A stretch of 64,000 bases of DNA, taken from an uncultured Mucilaginibacter sp. GTDB taxonomy: Bacteria > Bacteroidota > Bacteroidia > Sphingobacteriales > Sphingobacteriaceae. Within the stretch, counting starts at the first letter, position 1. Each line of letters opens with the position of its first letter. Below, one piece after another: positions 43,444-52,939 of this stretch. The position numbers and the translations under genes were made by a program. The notes beneath the pieces were generated by a model. The model was not told where the DNA came from. It worked only from the letters and a program-made list of their open reading frames with translations, and made no database searches. Location: assembly GCF_903893715.1 (NCBI RefSeq), contig NZ_CAITNG010000112.1:1-64000 (forward strand), written 5' to 3'.

Positions 43444-45174
43444 CTATTGCGCGTCCAATGGTTTGTCGTTTATTTCGAGTTTTACAACATCGTACATAAC
43501 GCCGCCGCCAGGCTTTACATTTGGCATTTCAAAGGTAATTTTATTACTACCCGTTTTTAATAAGTCTGCTGCAAACTTAACCTCTAACTTCTGATAATAA
43601 CCACCCTTTATTGCCGAGCGGTATATACTTGCATCGTTACCAAAATAATACTTACCCAATTTAGCACCGTTTAACAAAACATCATACTGGGCGTTTTTGG
43701 TAGCCCCTGCTATGCCAATTGTTAAAACACCTTCGCCCTTGTATTCCTCTTTCACATCAAAAATAATGTTCCAACTACCGGGCTTTGTCTGCGCGTAATA
43801 CCAATCTTCATCAGGTTTGCTTTTTCCAACGATATAATCCAAATGGGCCGGAACTTTTGTAAAAACATCATAATATCGCTTGTGGTCGCTCAATTTAAAA
43901 CCATCGGTAAACCTGTCTGCAATTCCTATCTGCCACAATTTTCTGTAATTCTTGGTCGCCCATAAAATATCACCTAAATCGGTTTCTTTATCAACAGTAA
44001 CGCTGACGTTATTCATAGTAAGATCATCCGTGATGTTGGTACAATAGCTGTACAAGCTGTAATTTCCCGGCCTAACGTTCTTGATTATAAAACTACCATT
44101 AGCATTGGCCGTAGTATACCACATATAACCTCGTTGCTGTGCCTGCCAATCCATTCCAGGTGCACCAATAATAACATGGGCATTGGCCGCAGGCTTACCG
44201 TCGGCAAACTTTAGTACCCCTTTTATTAAGCCACGCTCCAACGGATACTCCGAATTATTCATCCATTTATATGGCCATTTGCTTATTTCTTCGAGGCATT
44301 GTTTCTTTGCATCGGCCCAAACGGTATTCACATCCTTTCCTGAATTGATATAAAGCAGGAACGGCCCACTCAACTTCACCCAATCGCCCGTTATCTTGCT
44401 GTCGTCAGGTCTTTTATCCGACAAGAAATGACCATCGTTAAACATACAGATGAGGTATGGCGTGGCATGAACTGTTTGATATTGTTTTGTGGGCCCACCT
44501 TGCAAATACTCGTGGCTCGATTGTATAATAAATATACCATAGCCCGACTTTTGCCCGGCCATACCATGTACATGCCTTCCTTCAATATATTCTGCATAGT
44601 CGTATTTGGTGTAATAAGTACTATCAGGAAACCGAAATGTCCAATCCTGTACCTGGTTGGTCAGTGATGCCATTTTGGGCATAGGCCCCTGATGGTTGTC
44701 GCCTACTAAATGGTAATCAAACAAGTTTTCATCGGCACTTAAACCCCAGCGGGTCTGCCCGTAATCGCCTAATGGGTCTTCTTTTTTATGGCTCTGTATC
44801 AAAAAACAATACGGACCGGATATTCCTGAGCGCAACACATAATGCAAATCGTACTGAAAATGATTACTGCCAACATGGTAAAAGCTAAGCTCAACCATAT
44901 CTGGCGTTTGTTTAACAATGCTAAACGTTGCCGGCCACATAGAAAAGCCCGGGCCTAATAAATATCCGCGGCCTTTGGCTCCAAGCAAACTAACGCCGTT
45001 CTTTTTTATCGATATCAGGTCGGCGTTGCTTTTATTCCAGGTCACTTCAACAAGACCGTTAGCAAGGGTTATCCTGTTATCATCCTGCGATACCACAACA
45101 GAATCGGCGGCTAACAAACTTGCGGATAAAAGCATTCCCGCCACCAGGGTGATCAAAAATAATTTAAGGCGCAT
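43444..45174 (-). CDS. Rhamnogalacturonan lyase, polysaccharide lyase family 4
   Basis: The 576-residue secreted enzyme has a Sec signal (to about residue 22) and three parts: an N-terminal super-beta-sandwich lyase domain (about 25-300), an FN3-like domain (about 310-390, with GLIKGVLKFADGKPAANAHV) and a C-terminal carbohydrate-binding-like jelly roll (about 400-570). This order is typical of PL4. The enzyme cuts rhamnogalacturonan I by beta-elimination and so produces the unsaturated ends that GH105 removes. It stands alone, away from the GH28 cluster. Confidence 0.87.
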   Translation of the reverse strand: MRLKLFLITLVAGMLLSASLLAADSVVVSQDDNRITLANGLVEVTWNKSNADLISIKKNGVSLLGAKGRGYLLGPGFSMWPATFSIVKQTPDMVELSFYHVGSNHFQYDLHYVLRSGISGPYCFLIQSHKKEDPLGDYGQTRWGLSADENLFDYHLVGDNHQGPMPKMASLTNQVQDWTFRFPDSTYYTKYDYAEYIEGRHVHGMAGQKSGYGIFIIQSSHEYLQGGPTKQYQTVHATPYLICMFNDGHFLSDKRPDDSKITGDWVKLSGPFLLYINSGKDVNTVWADAKKQCLEEISKWPYKWMNNSEYPLERGLIKGVLKFADGKPAANAHVIIGAPGMDWQAQQRGYMWYTTANANGSFIIKNVRPGNYSLYSYCTNITDDLTMNNVSVTVDKETDLGDILWATKNYRKLWQIGIADRFTDGFKLSDHKRYYDVFTKVPAHLDYIVGKSKPDEDWYYAQTKPGSWNIIFDVKEEYKGEGVLTIGIAGATKNAQYDVLLNGAKLGKYYFGNDASIYRSAIKGGYYQKLEVKFAADLLKTGSNKITFEMPNVKPGGGVMYDVVKLEINDKPLDAQ

Positions 45175-45273
45175 TACACTAAAATTGGTTTTACAATGGG
45201 AACATAAACTTACGATAACGACAGGATTAAACTGTTATGATCTGGTATAAAACTATGCAACATTTATGTTAGG

Positions 45274-45492
45274 TTATTTTGCCTTTCCACGCAGCGGGAA
45301 CAACAAATAATCCAGACCGTTGATTTTTATTTCGTGTATGGTATGCAGCAACATCCCCAAATTACCCGGAGGGAAACCTTTGGCATACAGCCATTCCAGG
45401 TAGTAAACCGGCAGGTCGCATATCATGCGCCCTTTATACTTGCCATAAGGCATAGGGGTTATCATTAGTTTTTTTAGTATTTCGGGGTTCAA
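45274..45492 (-). CDS. DUF3820 family small protein
   Basis: The 72-residue product has the family signature PMPYGKYKGRMICDLPVYYL followed by EWLYAKGFPPGNLG and IKINGLDYLL. I start it at TTG 45492 (NPEILKKLM follows), as known members have a short N-terminus; the longer frame contains nothing conserved. The family has been called a putative quorum-sensing-regulated factor, but no function is proven. A TATATTTG -7 element on the minus strand (45516-45523) lies 23 bp upstream. Confidence 0.78.
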   Translation of the reverse strand: MNPEILKKLMITPMPYGKYKGRMICDLPVYYLEWLYAKGFPPGNLGMLLHTIHEIKINGLDYLLFPLRGKAK

Positions 45493-45602
45493 GGTAAATG
45501 TATATCGTTTCCTTGCAAATATAACAGAGCACAGCAAATTAAGTACTCTTCTATCAAAACAGAATGACATAGCCCGTGTTGTAACCGATATAAACAGAAC
45601 CA

Positions 45603-45842
45603 ATGAAAACCTTCGAAACCACCCTGACCGGTACAGATGATATGATAGATGGCATAGTGAGCCAACTGCCCGATTCGCCATACCCTGAAACCTACAAATT
45701 TGATGCGATAGACAACTCCCTGCACATCATTATTGCTAAAGATATCAATGGTGATTGGATACGCATTGACGGCTCAGAGCCATATCTGTTAGGTTGGGTT
45801 GACGAATTGGCGGATAAAATTGCTACCTTACAATCAAAATAA
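45603..45842 (+). CDS. Conserved-looking small protein, 79 residues
   Basis: The small acidic protein (MKTFETTLTGTDDMIDGIV at the start) alternates strands and helices and ends in a helix WVDELADKIATLQ. No signal peptide or membrane segment is seen, and I do not recognise the family. It is divergent from the DUF3820 gene and 8 bp upstream of the aldo/keto reductase, so it is probably in an operon with it. Confidence 0.65.
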   Translation: MKTFETTLTGTDDMIDGIVSQLPDSPYPETYKFDAIDNSLHIIIAKDINGDWIRIDGSEPYLLGWVDELADKIATLQSK

Positions 45843-45850
45843 ATATCACC

Positions 45851-46798
45851 ATGGATATGCATAATTTGGGTAAGTCGGGCATCACAGTTAGTCCCGTTTG
45901 CTTCGGTTGTAATGTTTTTGGCTGGACGATTGATGAAGCCGCATCGTTTAAACTATTGGACGCCCTTACCGATGGCGGTATCAACTTTATCGACACGGCT
46001 GATGTGTATAGCACCTGGGCACATAACGGCATGGGCGGACAATCAGAAACCATCATCGGCAAATGGTTGAAACAAAGTGGCAAGCGCGATAAAATAGTTA
46101 TTGCCACCAAGGTGGGTATGGACATGGGTGGCGAAAAGAAGGGCTTATCGCGCGACTATATCTACCGCGCCGTAGAAGACTCGTTAAAACGCCTGCAAAC
46201 CGACTATATCGACCTGTACCAATCGCATACTGACGATGCCCATACCCCGATGCGCGAAACATTGGAAACTTACACCGAATTAATAAAAGAAGGGAAAGTG
46301 CGGGCCATTGGTGCATCCAACTACACAGGCGCCCGTTTGGCTGAATCGCTTGAAGTAAGCAAGCAGTTTAACCTGGCCGAATATCAAACGCTACAACCTT
46401 TATATAACCTGTACGACAGGGAGGTGTTTGAAAAAGACATGCTGCCCGTTTGCCTCGAAAACAATATCGGCGTTATCAACTACTATTCGTTAGCGAGCGG
46501 ATTTTTAACAGGAAAATACCGCACCGAAGACGATTTAGCCAAAACAAAACGCGCAAGCAATAAAAAATACTTTAACGAGCGCGGCTTTAAAATATTAAAA
46601 GCTTTGGATGCGGTATCTGCACAATACGGCGCTAACCCTGCGCAGGTAGCCATGGCCTGGTTGCTTGCGCGCCCGGCAGTTGTATCCCCAATCGCAAGCG
46701 CAACAAGCGTAGCGCAGCTACAGGATATGTTTAAAGCAATGGAATTGAAATTGGATAGTAAAGCGTTGACGTTGTTGGATGATGCTTCGGCGTATTAA
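45851..46798 (+). CDS. Aldo/keto reductase
   Basis: The 315-residue NADPH-dependent reductase has the TIM-barrel AKR pattern: FIDTADVYS with the catalytic Asp and Tyr, a Lys in ATKVGMDMG, YQSHTDDAHTP near the catalytic His, RAIGASNYTG, and a cofactor site near PIASATSVAQLQD. It probably reduces an aldehyde or sugar carbonyl. Its stop overlaps that of the convergent GH1 gene by 4 bp. Confidence 0.9.
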   Translation: MDMHNLGKSGITVSPVCFGCNVFGWTIDEAASFKLLDALTDGGINFIDTADVYSTWAHNGMGGQSETIIGKWLKQSGKRDKIVIATKVGMDMGGEKKGLSRDYIYRAVEDSLKRLQTDYIDLYQSHTDDAHTPMRETLETYTELIKEGKVRAIGASNYTGARLAESLEVSKQFNLAEYQTLQPLYNLYDREVFEKDMLPVCLENNIGVINYYSLASGFLTGKYRTEDDLAKTKRASNKKYFNERGFKILKALDAVSAQYGANPAQVAMAWLLARPAVVSPIASATSVAQLQDMFKAMELKLDSKALTLLDDASAY

Positions 46799-48150
46799 CC
46801 CTTCAAAAACTCCCCATACCACTTACCGGATGATTTAATGGTACGTTTTTGCGTTTCAAAATCCACATGGATAATACCGAAACGAGCGTGGTACCCTTCG
46901 GCCCATTCAAAGTTGTCCATCAGGCACCAAATAAAGTAACCGGCAACTTTCGCGCCTTCGTTTTTTGCCTTTAGCACCTGTGCCATATGTTGTTGCAGAT
47001 ATTCCAGGCGTTGAGCGTCGTCAACTTCACCATCAATAACCATATCCGGAAAAGCAGCTCCATTTTCGGTGATGATGATTTTTTTTACCTCAGGATAGGC
47101 ACTGAATTTTTTTATGACCTCGTAAATAGCCGGCGGGTATACTTCCCAACCCATGGCCGTTTCGGCCACTTTGCGTTCTTTCGCTTTTACCAGTTTCGCT
47201 CCTATATACGGGACAAAAATAGTTGATTTGACTATTTCGCGCGTGTAATTTTGGATGCCGATGAAATCAAAATCAAACTTCATCAGTTCGGCATCGCCGG
47301 GCTTCATAAATTCTTTTATCTCGCTAAACACCTTCACCTCTGTTGGGTAACCCATACCCGACACGGCTTCGATAAAAAGGCGGTTGATAAAGGCATCGGC
47401 ACGTATTGCAGCATCAACATCGCGTTTGTTTTGCGAGTATGGCTCTATATAAGAGCAAGAAAATGTGGTACCTATTTCGGCATCGGGGCACATTTCTCGT
47501 AATATTCGTCCGCCTATACCCATAGCCAGAACCGCATGGTGCACTGCGGGTAAAAAATTACGAATACCTGTACGCCCGGGGGCGTGTATGCCTAAAAAGT
47601 AACCGGCACCAACAAACACTGCAGGTTCGTTCATCACCATCCAGTGTTTTACACGATCGCCAAAGTGTTGGGCGCAAATACGCACATAATCGCTAAACCA
47701 GTTCAGTATCTCGCGGTTGGTCCAGCCGCCGCGTATTTCCAGTTCGTAAGGCAAATCCCAATGGTAAACTGTTACCCAAGGTTCAATACCTTGTTCGAGG
47801 CAAAAATCTATAATACGGTTATAGTAATCAATACCGGCCTTGTTAACCGTGCCCATACCTTTAGGTAAGATGCGCGGCCATGAAATGGAAAACCGATAGT
47901 TGGGAATATTTAGTTTTTTGATGAGGAGGATATCCTCGCGGTAACGGTTATAATAGTCGCAGGCTATCTCTGGCGTATCGTTATTGAGTATCTTGCCTTT
48001 TTTTGCAGAAAAAACATCCCAAACTGATTCTCCCCTGCCATCAACATCGGCGGAACCTTCTATTTGTTGTGCAGCTACTGAAACGCCCCAGGCAAAATCA
48101 TCGCCGAAGTGGGCTTTTTTAAGGTTATTATTTTCGATATCAGCACTCAT
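46795..48150 (-). CDS. Family 1 beta-glucosidase
   Basis: The 451-residue enzyme lacks a signal peptide and so is cytosolic. I start at ATG 48150 (MSADIENNNL). GH1 motifs are FAWGVSVAAQQIEGSADVDG at the N-terminus, the acid/base Glu in MNEPAVF, the nucleophile Glu in IITENGAAFPD and the aglycone-site Trp segment DNFEWAEGYHARFG. It would hydrolyse beta-glucosides or related disaccharides taken up after extracellular breakdown. About 500 bp of non-coding DNA lie upstream. Confidence 0.93.
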   Translation of the reverse strand: MSADIENNNLKKAHFGDDFAWGVSVAAQQIEGSADVDGRGESVWDVFSAKKGKILNNDTPEIACDYYNRYREDILLIKKLNIPNYRFSISWPRILPKGMGTVNKAGIDYYNRIIDFCLEQGIEPWVTVYHWDLPYELEIRGGWTNREILNWFSDYVRICAQHFGDRVKHWMVMNEPAVFVGAGYFLGIHAPGRTGIRNFLPAVHHAVLAMGIGGRILREMCPDAEIGTTFSCSYIEPYSQNKRDVDAAIRADAFINRLFIEAVSGMGYPTEVKVFSEIKEFMKPGDAELMKFDFDFIGIQNYTREIVKSTIFVPYIGAKLVKAKERKVAETAMGWEVYPPAIYEVIKKFSAYPEVKKIIITENGAAFPDMVIDGEVDDAQRLEYLQQHMAQVLKAKNEGAKVAGYFIWCLMDNFEWAEGYHARFGIIHVDFETQKRTIKSSGKWYGEFLKG

Positions 48151-48651
48151 TAACAGTCCGGGCAAATCAATTTTGTGCCTAAACTCTAAATTTTAATTCA
48201 ATATCAGACAGAAAAAAATTAATAAATTCAGTTCAGTGCATAAATGACGAACGCATGCTCCTCAAAAAGAGCGCTTTTTTGATAGTCCTGATCAGCATGA
48301 AGATGTTTAAAGATAATTTCATTGTTGTTGTTTAAATATATAAAATTAACCGTTACTTATTAAGCCAAGATGAAAACAACGTCATTTGTTTGTTAACAAA
48401 CGATTGGACAGAAAACAGGTATAAATAAACTATTACCGGGAGTAGATGTGCCGGGCACACATCGAAACAATTAGCAAAAAATTAGGGGAAGTACTTTTTG
48501 CTTGATAAATATACATTTTACAGGCTGTATTTTTTCAATTTGAGATAAAACGACTTTTAATTGACGTTGGTATGACTGTAATAGCTTTTTAATCGTGTCT
48601 GCAATACTTTTAAAATAAAAACATTAAGTTAGTGTACTTAAAATCTACCCG
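48151..48651. other. 501-bp AT-rich intergenic region between divergent genes
   Basis: I see no gene here. It must hold the promoters of the GH1 gene (minus) and the lipoprotein gene (plus). A perfect palindrome TGTGCC-G-GGCACA lies at 48447-48459 and could be an operator. TACATTTT at 48511-48518 resembles a -7 element, but no TTG is well placed. No tRNA-like or terminator-like hairpin is evident. Confidence 0.45.
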
Positions 48652-49432
48652 ATGAAAAGAATTATTACGACATCACTTTGTATTATATCATTGCTATTTT
48701 GTGCCTGCAACGACCATATTTATGCCCCTGCCCTCTACAAAAGCGATATTGCCTACCAGTACAAACCAATGTCGTCCGACTCGGTAAAGAATGCCAATTA
48801 TGTTTCGGGGGCTATCAGTATAGGCAGTGGTGTAAACCAGCAAGATAATGTATTAATTGGTCATGCAAGCTTTAGCCGTGCAAATACCTTTCAAAATTTC
48901 AACGTTGCGTATGGTGGTTATGGCTTTTTTGGAAACTATCAAAACACCTCGATACCAAATTATCAGCCAGGTTATTTTACCAATAAATACCTTTCTGGCA
49001 TTGGCATCAGGGGCTCGGCTAATGTTTACACACCTTCCGGCCGGACCGACCTGCGACTATTGGGCATCGAGGCTTCCTACAGTAAAGAATTTGGTGCTTA
49101 TGCGGGCTTTAGAGAATACGCCCAAAGTTTACCGGGCTTTTATACCAACGCCAACACGGGATTGTTAACTGTAGGCCTAACCAGCGAAATTATTTGGCAT
49201 AATCAAAGAGACCTGAACACACAATATGGGTATAGGTTGTTTATCGGTTCAGTATTTGGAAATCAAAATTTATATAACTCGAACGACCCAAATGGTTTTT
49301 ATAATACAACTACCGATAATAGGGATTATTGCATATCCGGTGCTTTTTTTCTTCAGAGTTAACCGTGTGCATTTTGTTGCTGAAGTTCAGAATTTCTCTA
49401 CCCTCACGCTTGGCTTCGGTTACAGGTTGTAA
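48652..49432 (+). pseudogene. Envelope lipoprotein gene with a frameshift in a T7 run
   Basis: The first frame (48652-49362) starts with a lipoprotein signal ending at SLLFCAC and continues with a beta-strand-rich, Tyr/Phe/Asn-rich mature part, as in outer-membrane or surface proteins. It ends abruptly with GAFFLQS after a run of seven T (about 49343-49350). Removing one T lets the frame continue as GAFFFRVNRVHFVAEVQNF and on to TLTLGFGYRL, stopping at 49432, exactly one base before the lysA stop. The tail looks like a membrane beta-strand with an aromatic end, so the frameshift is probably real mutation, phase variation, or a sequencing error. The family is unknown. Confidence 0.7.
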
Positions 49433-50653
49433 TTACTCCGAGTATACGCTCGTAACCCTGTCGCGCAGGTTATAGCCGGATGCCATTACCTCGCCATAAG
49501 CGCCTGCGGTACGGATGACAATCAGGTCGCCACGAAACGATTCGGGCAATTCAACATCCTTGCGGAAACAATCCGTGCTTTCGCAGATAGGGCCTACTAC
49601 ATCGTATTTTGTTCGAGTAAAGAGTCCGGAATCAAGAGTCAGGATATTTTTTTCCTCATTCTTGATTCTAGATTCTTGATTCTCGATTCTGCCTGCGGCA
49701 CTCAAATTTTCAATCTCGTGATAAGCCTGGTACAACATCGGGCGAATCAGTTCGGTCATGCCTGCATCCAATATCAAAAAGTTTTTGTTAATGCCGTTTT
49801 TAACATACAGCACGCGCGATATCAGCGAAGCTGATTGCGCCACGAATGCCCTTCCCAGTTCAAAATGCACTTCCTGGTTTGGTTTGATGTCTAAATTGTC
49901 ATGGAACACTTTGAAGTAGCTTTCAAAATCACCTATAGGATTTTCATCCGGATTGTGATAATCCACACCCAAACCACCACCCAGGTTTAACACTTTAATG
50001 GCTAATCCGTTATCTAAAAACCACTGTTGCAACTCGTTTACTTTGATACACAGGTTTTTATAAACTTCCATATCGGTAATTTGCGAACCGATGTGAAAGT
50101 GGATACCCAAAAACTCAAGGCTGTCGCACTTTTTTAAAGCATCAACCACCGCCGGCAACTCCCATGTGTTTACCCCAAATTTGTTCTCCTCAAGCCCGGT
50201 AGTGATGAAATGGTGCGTGTGCGCGTCAACGTTGGGATTGATGCGTATAGCCACGCTGGCCATTTTGTTTTTGGCTTTCGCCAGATTATTGATAATGCCC
50301 AGTTCCTGCACCGATTCCACATTAAAGCAAAATATATCACGGTCTAGCGCCTCGTTTATTTCCTTGTCCGACTTACCTACCCCGGCGAATACTATTTTGC
50401 TCTTATCAAAACCATATTGAATGGCCGCCTTCACCTCGCCCCCGCTCACACAATCGGCACCAAAACCATGCGATTGTACCAGCTCCAACACTTTGGGATT
50501 AAAATTGGCCTTCATGGCATAATGCACATGAAAGTTATACTTAGCCGAAGCAGCGCTGCAGGACTCCAGGGTTTTACCCAAAAGATTTAGATCGTAATAG
50601 TAAAAGGGTGTTTCCAATTGCTGAAAACGTGTAAGGGTATGAATATTGAACAT
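49433..50653 (-). CDS. lysA: Diaminopimelate decarboxylase
   Basis: LysA makes L-lysine from meso-diaminopimelate with PLP. The 406-residue protein has HYAMKANFNPK (catalytic Lys near 48), GADCVSGGE, FHIGSQITD, NLGGGLGVDYH, and the late CESTDCFRKDVELPE and GAYGEVMASGYN segments. It carries an inserted segment of about 20 residues (GRIENQESRIKNEEKN and following) encoded by AGAATC-type simple repeats (49624-49691) before KYDVVGPICES. The insert keeps the frame. Its stop adjoins the frameshifted lipoprotein gene. Confidence 0.93.
   Translation of the reverse strand: MFNIHTLTRFQQLETPFYYYDLNLLGKTLESCSAASAKYNFHVHYAMKANFNPKVLELVQSHGFGADCVSGGEVKAAIQYGFDKSKIVFAGVGKSDKEINEALDRDIFCFNVESVQELGIINNLAKAKNKMASVAIRINPNVDAHTHHFITTGLEENKFGVNTWELPAVVDALKKCDSLEFLGIHFHIGSQITDMEVYKNLCIKVNELQQWFLDNGLAIKVLNLGGGLGVDYHNPDENPIGDFESYFKVFHDNLDIKPNQEVHFELGRAFVAQSASLISRVLYVKNGINKNFLILDAGMTELIRPMLYQAYHEIENLSAAGRIENQESRIKNEEKNILTLDSGLFTRTKYDVVGPICESTDCFRKDVELPESFRGDLIVIRTAGAYGEVMASGYNLRDRVTSVYSE
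49624..49691 (-). repeat. AGAATCAAGAATC-type repeat inside lysA
   Basis: On the minus strand the stretch contains AGAATCGAGAATCAAGAATC followed by TAGAATCAAGAATG and later ACTCTTGATTCCGGACTC, which folds back on the first part. Such tracts are usually intergenic. Here it encodes about 22 extra residues between two conserved LysA blocks. Confidence 0.65.
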
Positions 50654-50900
50654 TTATTTGACGTAATATGGACGATAGAAAATGGAAGATATATATATTG
50701 ATTTTACTGAAGCGGCAAAATTAGGCTTTTAGAAGGTAAAGGGGAAATTAAATTTGGAAACCCCATTAATAGCTTAACGTTACCCGAAAACGCCATTTTA
50801 CACAACAACCTACTCATTATCAGCAGGCTATTTTTAATATTTCACAAATATTACTTGACATTCTCAAATAAATATTTTACCTTAACTAAAAAAATAGTTT

Positions 50901-52847
50901 ATGAAAAAACATACCTTGCTGTTCGTATTGCCCTGCATGATGGCGGTACAAGGCGCGTTCGCCCAGTCGGATGCGCATTTAAAGCTTTCGGTCGAGCAGC
51001 CTGCTCCCGGCTCAACAGTAAATTTCACCTACAACCCGACGGGTTCCCCGCTTGATGGTAAAAAGATCACGGTAGCCGAGGTCCATTACATTGACGGCAA
51101 AGATTACCCTGTTGACGATATTAATTTAAAACCTGCAGGGGGCATGCTAAGTGGCAGCATTAACATACCGGCAACCGCAAAGGCTTTTTTTATAAAACTG
51201 GCGACAGATGACAATACAATAGATAACAATAACGACAAGGGCTATATGTACCTGCTCTACAAGCGGGGTAAGCCCGTTGAAGGCGCTTATGGGGCCGAAG
51301 GTTATACGCTGGGCAGTGGAATGGGCATGGGTTTAGCAAAGATCAAAGGCGATGCCGCTAGTGCCGCCGCGCTTTACAAAAAGGAATTTGAATTGTACCC
51401 TGATAATAGTTCGGACGCGGGAATGTATGTTTCGATGCTCATGGCATCGAAAGATGATGCGAATATTGCGCTTGCCAAAACCGAAGTGAACAAACTTGCC
51501 GCAAGCGGCGATGAAAAGAACATGATACTTGCCGGAAACTTGTATACCAGGCTTAAAATGCCTTCGGCTTCCGACTCTATAAAAGCCATTATAAAAGCAA
51601 AATTCCCCGATGGCGAAATGGTGAAGAATGCGGCAGGCTTAGCATTTAACATGGAAAAAGACCCTGCCAAAAAAGAAGAGCTTTACGATGCTTACATTAA
51701 AAAATATCCTGAGAGTAGCGATAAGGGAACCATACAGGATAATTTCAGGGTACAATTAGCTTCGGCTTACCTTGCCAAAGGCGATATGGCAAACTATAAC
51801 CGCATTGCCGCCCAGGTAAAAAACAAGATCAATCTTGCTCCCGGTTTGAATAACCTGGCCTACGACCAAGCTAAAAAGGGTGAAAAGCTGGATGAAGACG
51901 AGGCTATGATTAAACAGGTGCTTACATATACCACAGAGCGAATGAATGGTCCGGCACCTTTTTACACAGCTGAAGCAAACAAAAAGAGAATGCAGGGCAC
52001 TTACGATGGCTATGCTGACAGCTATGCCTTCATTTTATATAAAGAAGGCAAATTTGCTGAAGGGCTGGCCGTAATGCAAGCGATATTTGATCATGCACCA
52101 AAACAAGATGCCGAAGTTACAGGGCATTATGCCATGCTGCTAAAAGCCACCGGTGATACCAAAAAGGCAACTTCGGTAATGGAAGATGCGGTGAAAAATG
52201 GTAAATCATCAGAAGAAATGAACGCGGCGCTTAAAGAAATGTATGTTAAAGATAAAGGATCGGACAAGGGGTTTGATGATTACTTCGCAGCGCTTAAAAA
52301 CACTTCGGACCAGACCTTGAAAGCTAAGCTTGCCAAAGAGATGATTAAACAGCCTGCCCCTGCCTTCGCACTGAAAGACCTTGACGGCAACGAAGTATCT
52401 TTAGCATCGTTAAAAGGCAAAATAGTGATCGTTGATTTTTGGGCTACCTGGTGCGGCCCTTGCAAAGCATCGTTCCCTGGCATGCAATTGGCTGTTACCA
52501 AATTTAAAGATAACCCCAACGTAAAATTCCTGTTTGTTGATACCTGGGAAAACGGCGATGATTACCTTCCCGGCGTAAAACAGTTTATAGCCGATAATAA
52601 ATACACTTTCCACGTATTGATGGACGAAAAAAACGCTGATGGCAAACAAGCCAAAGTAGTTACAGCGTTTGATGTACAAGGCATTCCTACCAAATTTATT
52701 ATCGATGGGCAGGGGAATATTCGCTTTAAACATGTTGGCTTCTCGGGCACAGCCGAAGGTTTGCTCGACGAGGTTTCGGCCATGATCGACATGACATCGA
52801 ACCCTGATCAAAAGGTGTCGATGAACGTGAAGACAGAAGAGAAGTAA
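50901..52847 (+). CDS. Secreted TlpA-like thioredoxin protein with TPR-like repeats
   Basis: The 648-residue protein has a Sec signal (to GAFAQ, about 22), an Ig-like beta domain (about 25-125), a long helical TPR-like region (about 140-480) and a C-terminal thioredoxin domain with FWATWCGPCK (about 513-522). The C-terminal domain resembles periplasmic TlpA/ResA oxidoreductases that reduce disulphides, for example in cytochrome maturation. The helical region may bind a protein partner. It is monocistronic and followed by a strong terminator. Confidence 0.88.
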   Translation: MKKHTLLFVLPCMMAVQGAFAQSDAHLKLSVEQPAPGSTVNFTYNPTGSPLDGKKITVAEVHYIDGKDYPVDDINLKPAGGMLSGSINIPATAKAFFIKLATDDNTIDNNNDKGYMYLLYKRGKPVEGAYGAEGYTLGSGMGMGLAKIKGDAASAAALYKKEFELYPDNSSDAGMYVSMLMASKDDANIALAKTEVNKLAASGDEKNMILAGNLYTRLKMPSASDSIKAIIKAKFPDGEMVKNAAGLAFNMEKDPAKKEELYDAYIKKYPESSDKGTIQDNFRVQLASAYLAKGDMANYNRIAAQVKNKINLAPGLNNLAYDQAKKGEKLDEDEAMIKQVLTYTTERMNGPAPFYTAEANKKRMQGTYDGYADSYAFILYKEGKFAEGLAVMQAIFDHAPKQDAEVTGHYAMLLKATGDTKKATSVMEDAVKNGKSSEEMNAALKEMYVKDKGSDKGFDDYFAALKNTSDQTLKAKLAKEMIKQPAPAFALKDLDGNEVSLASLKGKIVIVDFWATWCGPCKASFPGMQLAVTKFKDNPNVKFLFVDTWENGDDYLPGVKQFIADNKYTFHVLMDEKNADGKQAKVVTAFDVQGIPTKFIIDGQGNIRFKHVGFSGTAEGLLDEVSAMIDMTSNPDQKVSMNVKTEEK

Positions 52848-52867
52848 ACAGGCTTGATAACTTATAT

Positions 52868-52904
52868 AAAAAAGGGCCGGCATGTTATGCCGACCCCTTT
52901 TTTT
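52868..52904. terminator. Rho-independent terminator
   Basis: The left arm (A run, then GGGCCGGCA, 52868-52881) and right arm (TGCCGACCCC, then T run, to 52904) make a stem with two mismatches and a short TGTTA-side loop. It lies between the convergent TlpA-like and luciferase-like genes and can act both ways. Confidence 0.85.
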
Positions 52905-52939
52905 GCGGCTAAGTTTTGCCGGGCTAATTATTAACCTGG

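Noticed and set aside
49226..49432. Independent 68-residue gene
   Set aside because: Only its second half looks like protein and it continues the strand pattern of the upstream lipoprotein, so it is better read as the shifted tail of that gene.
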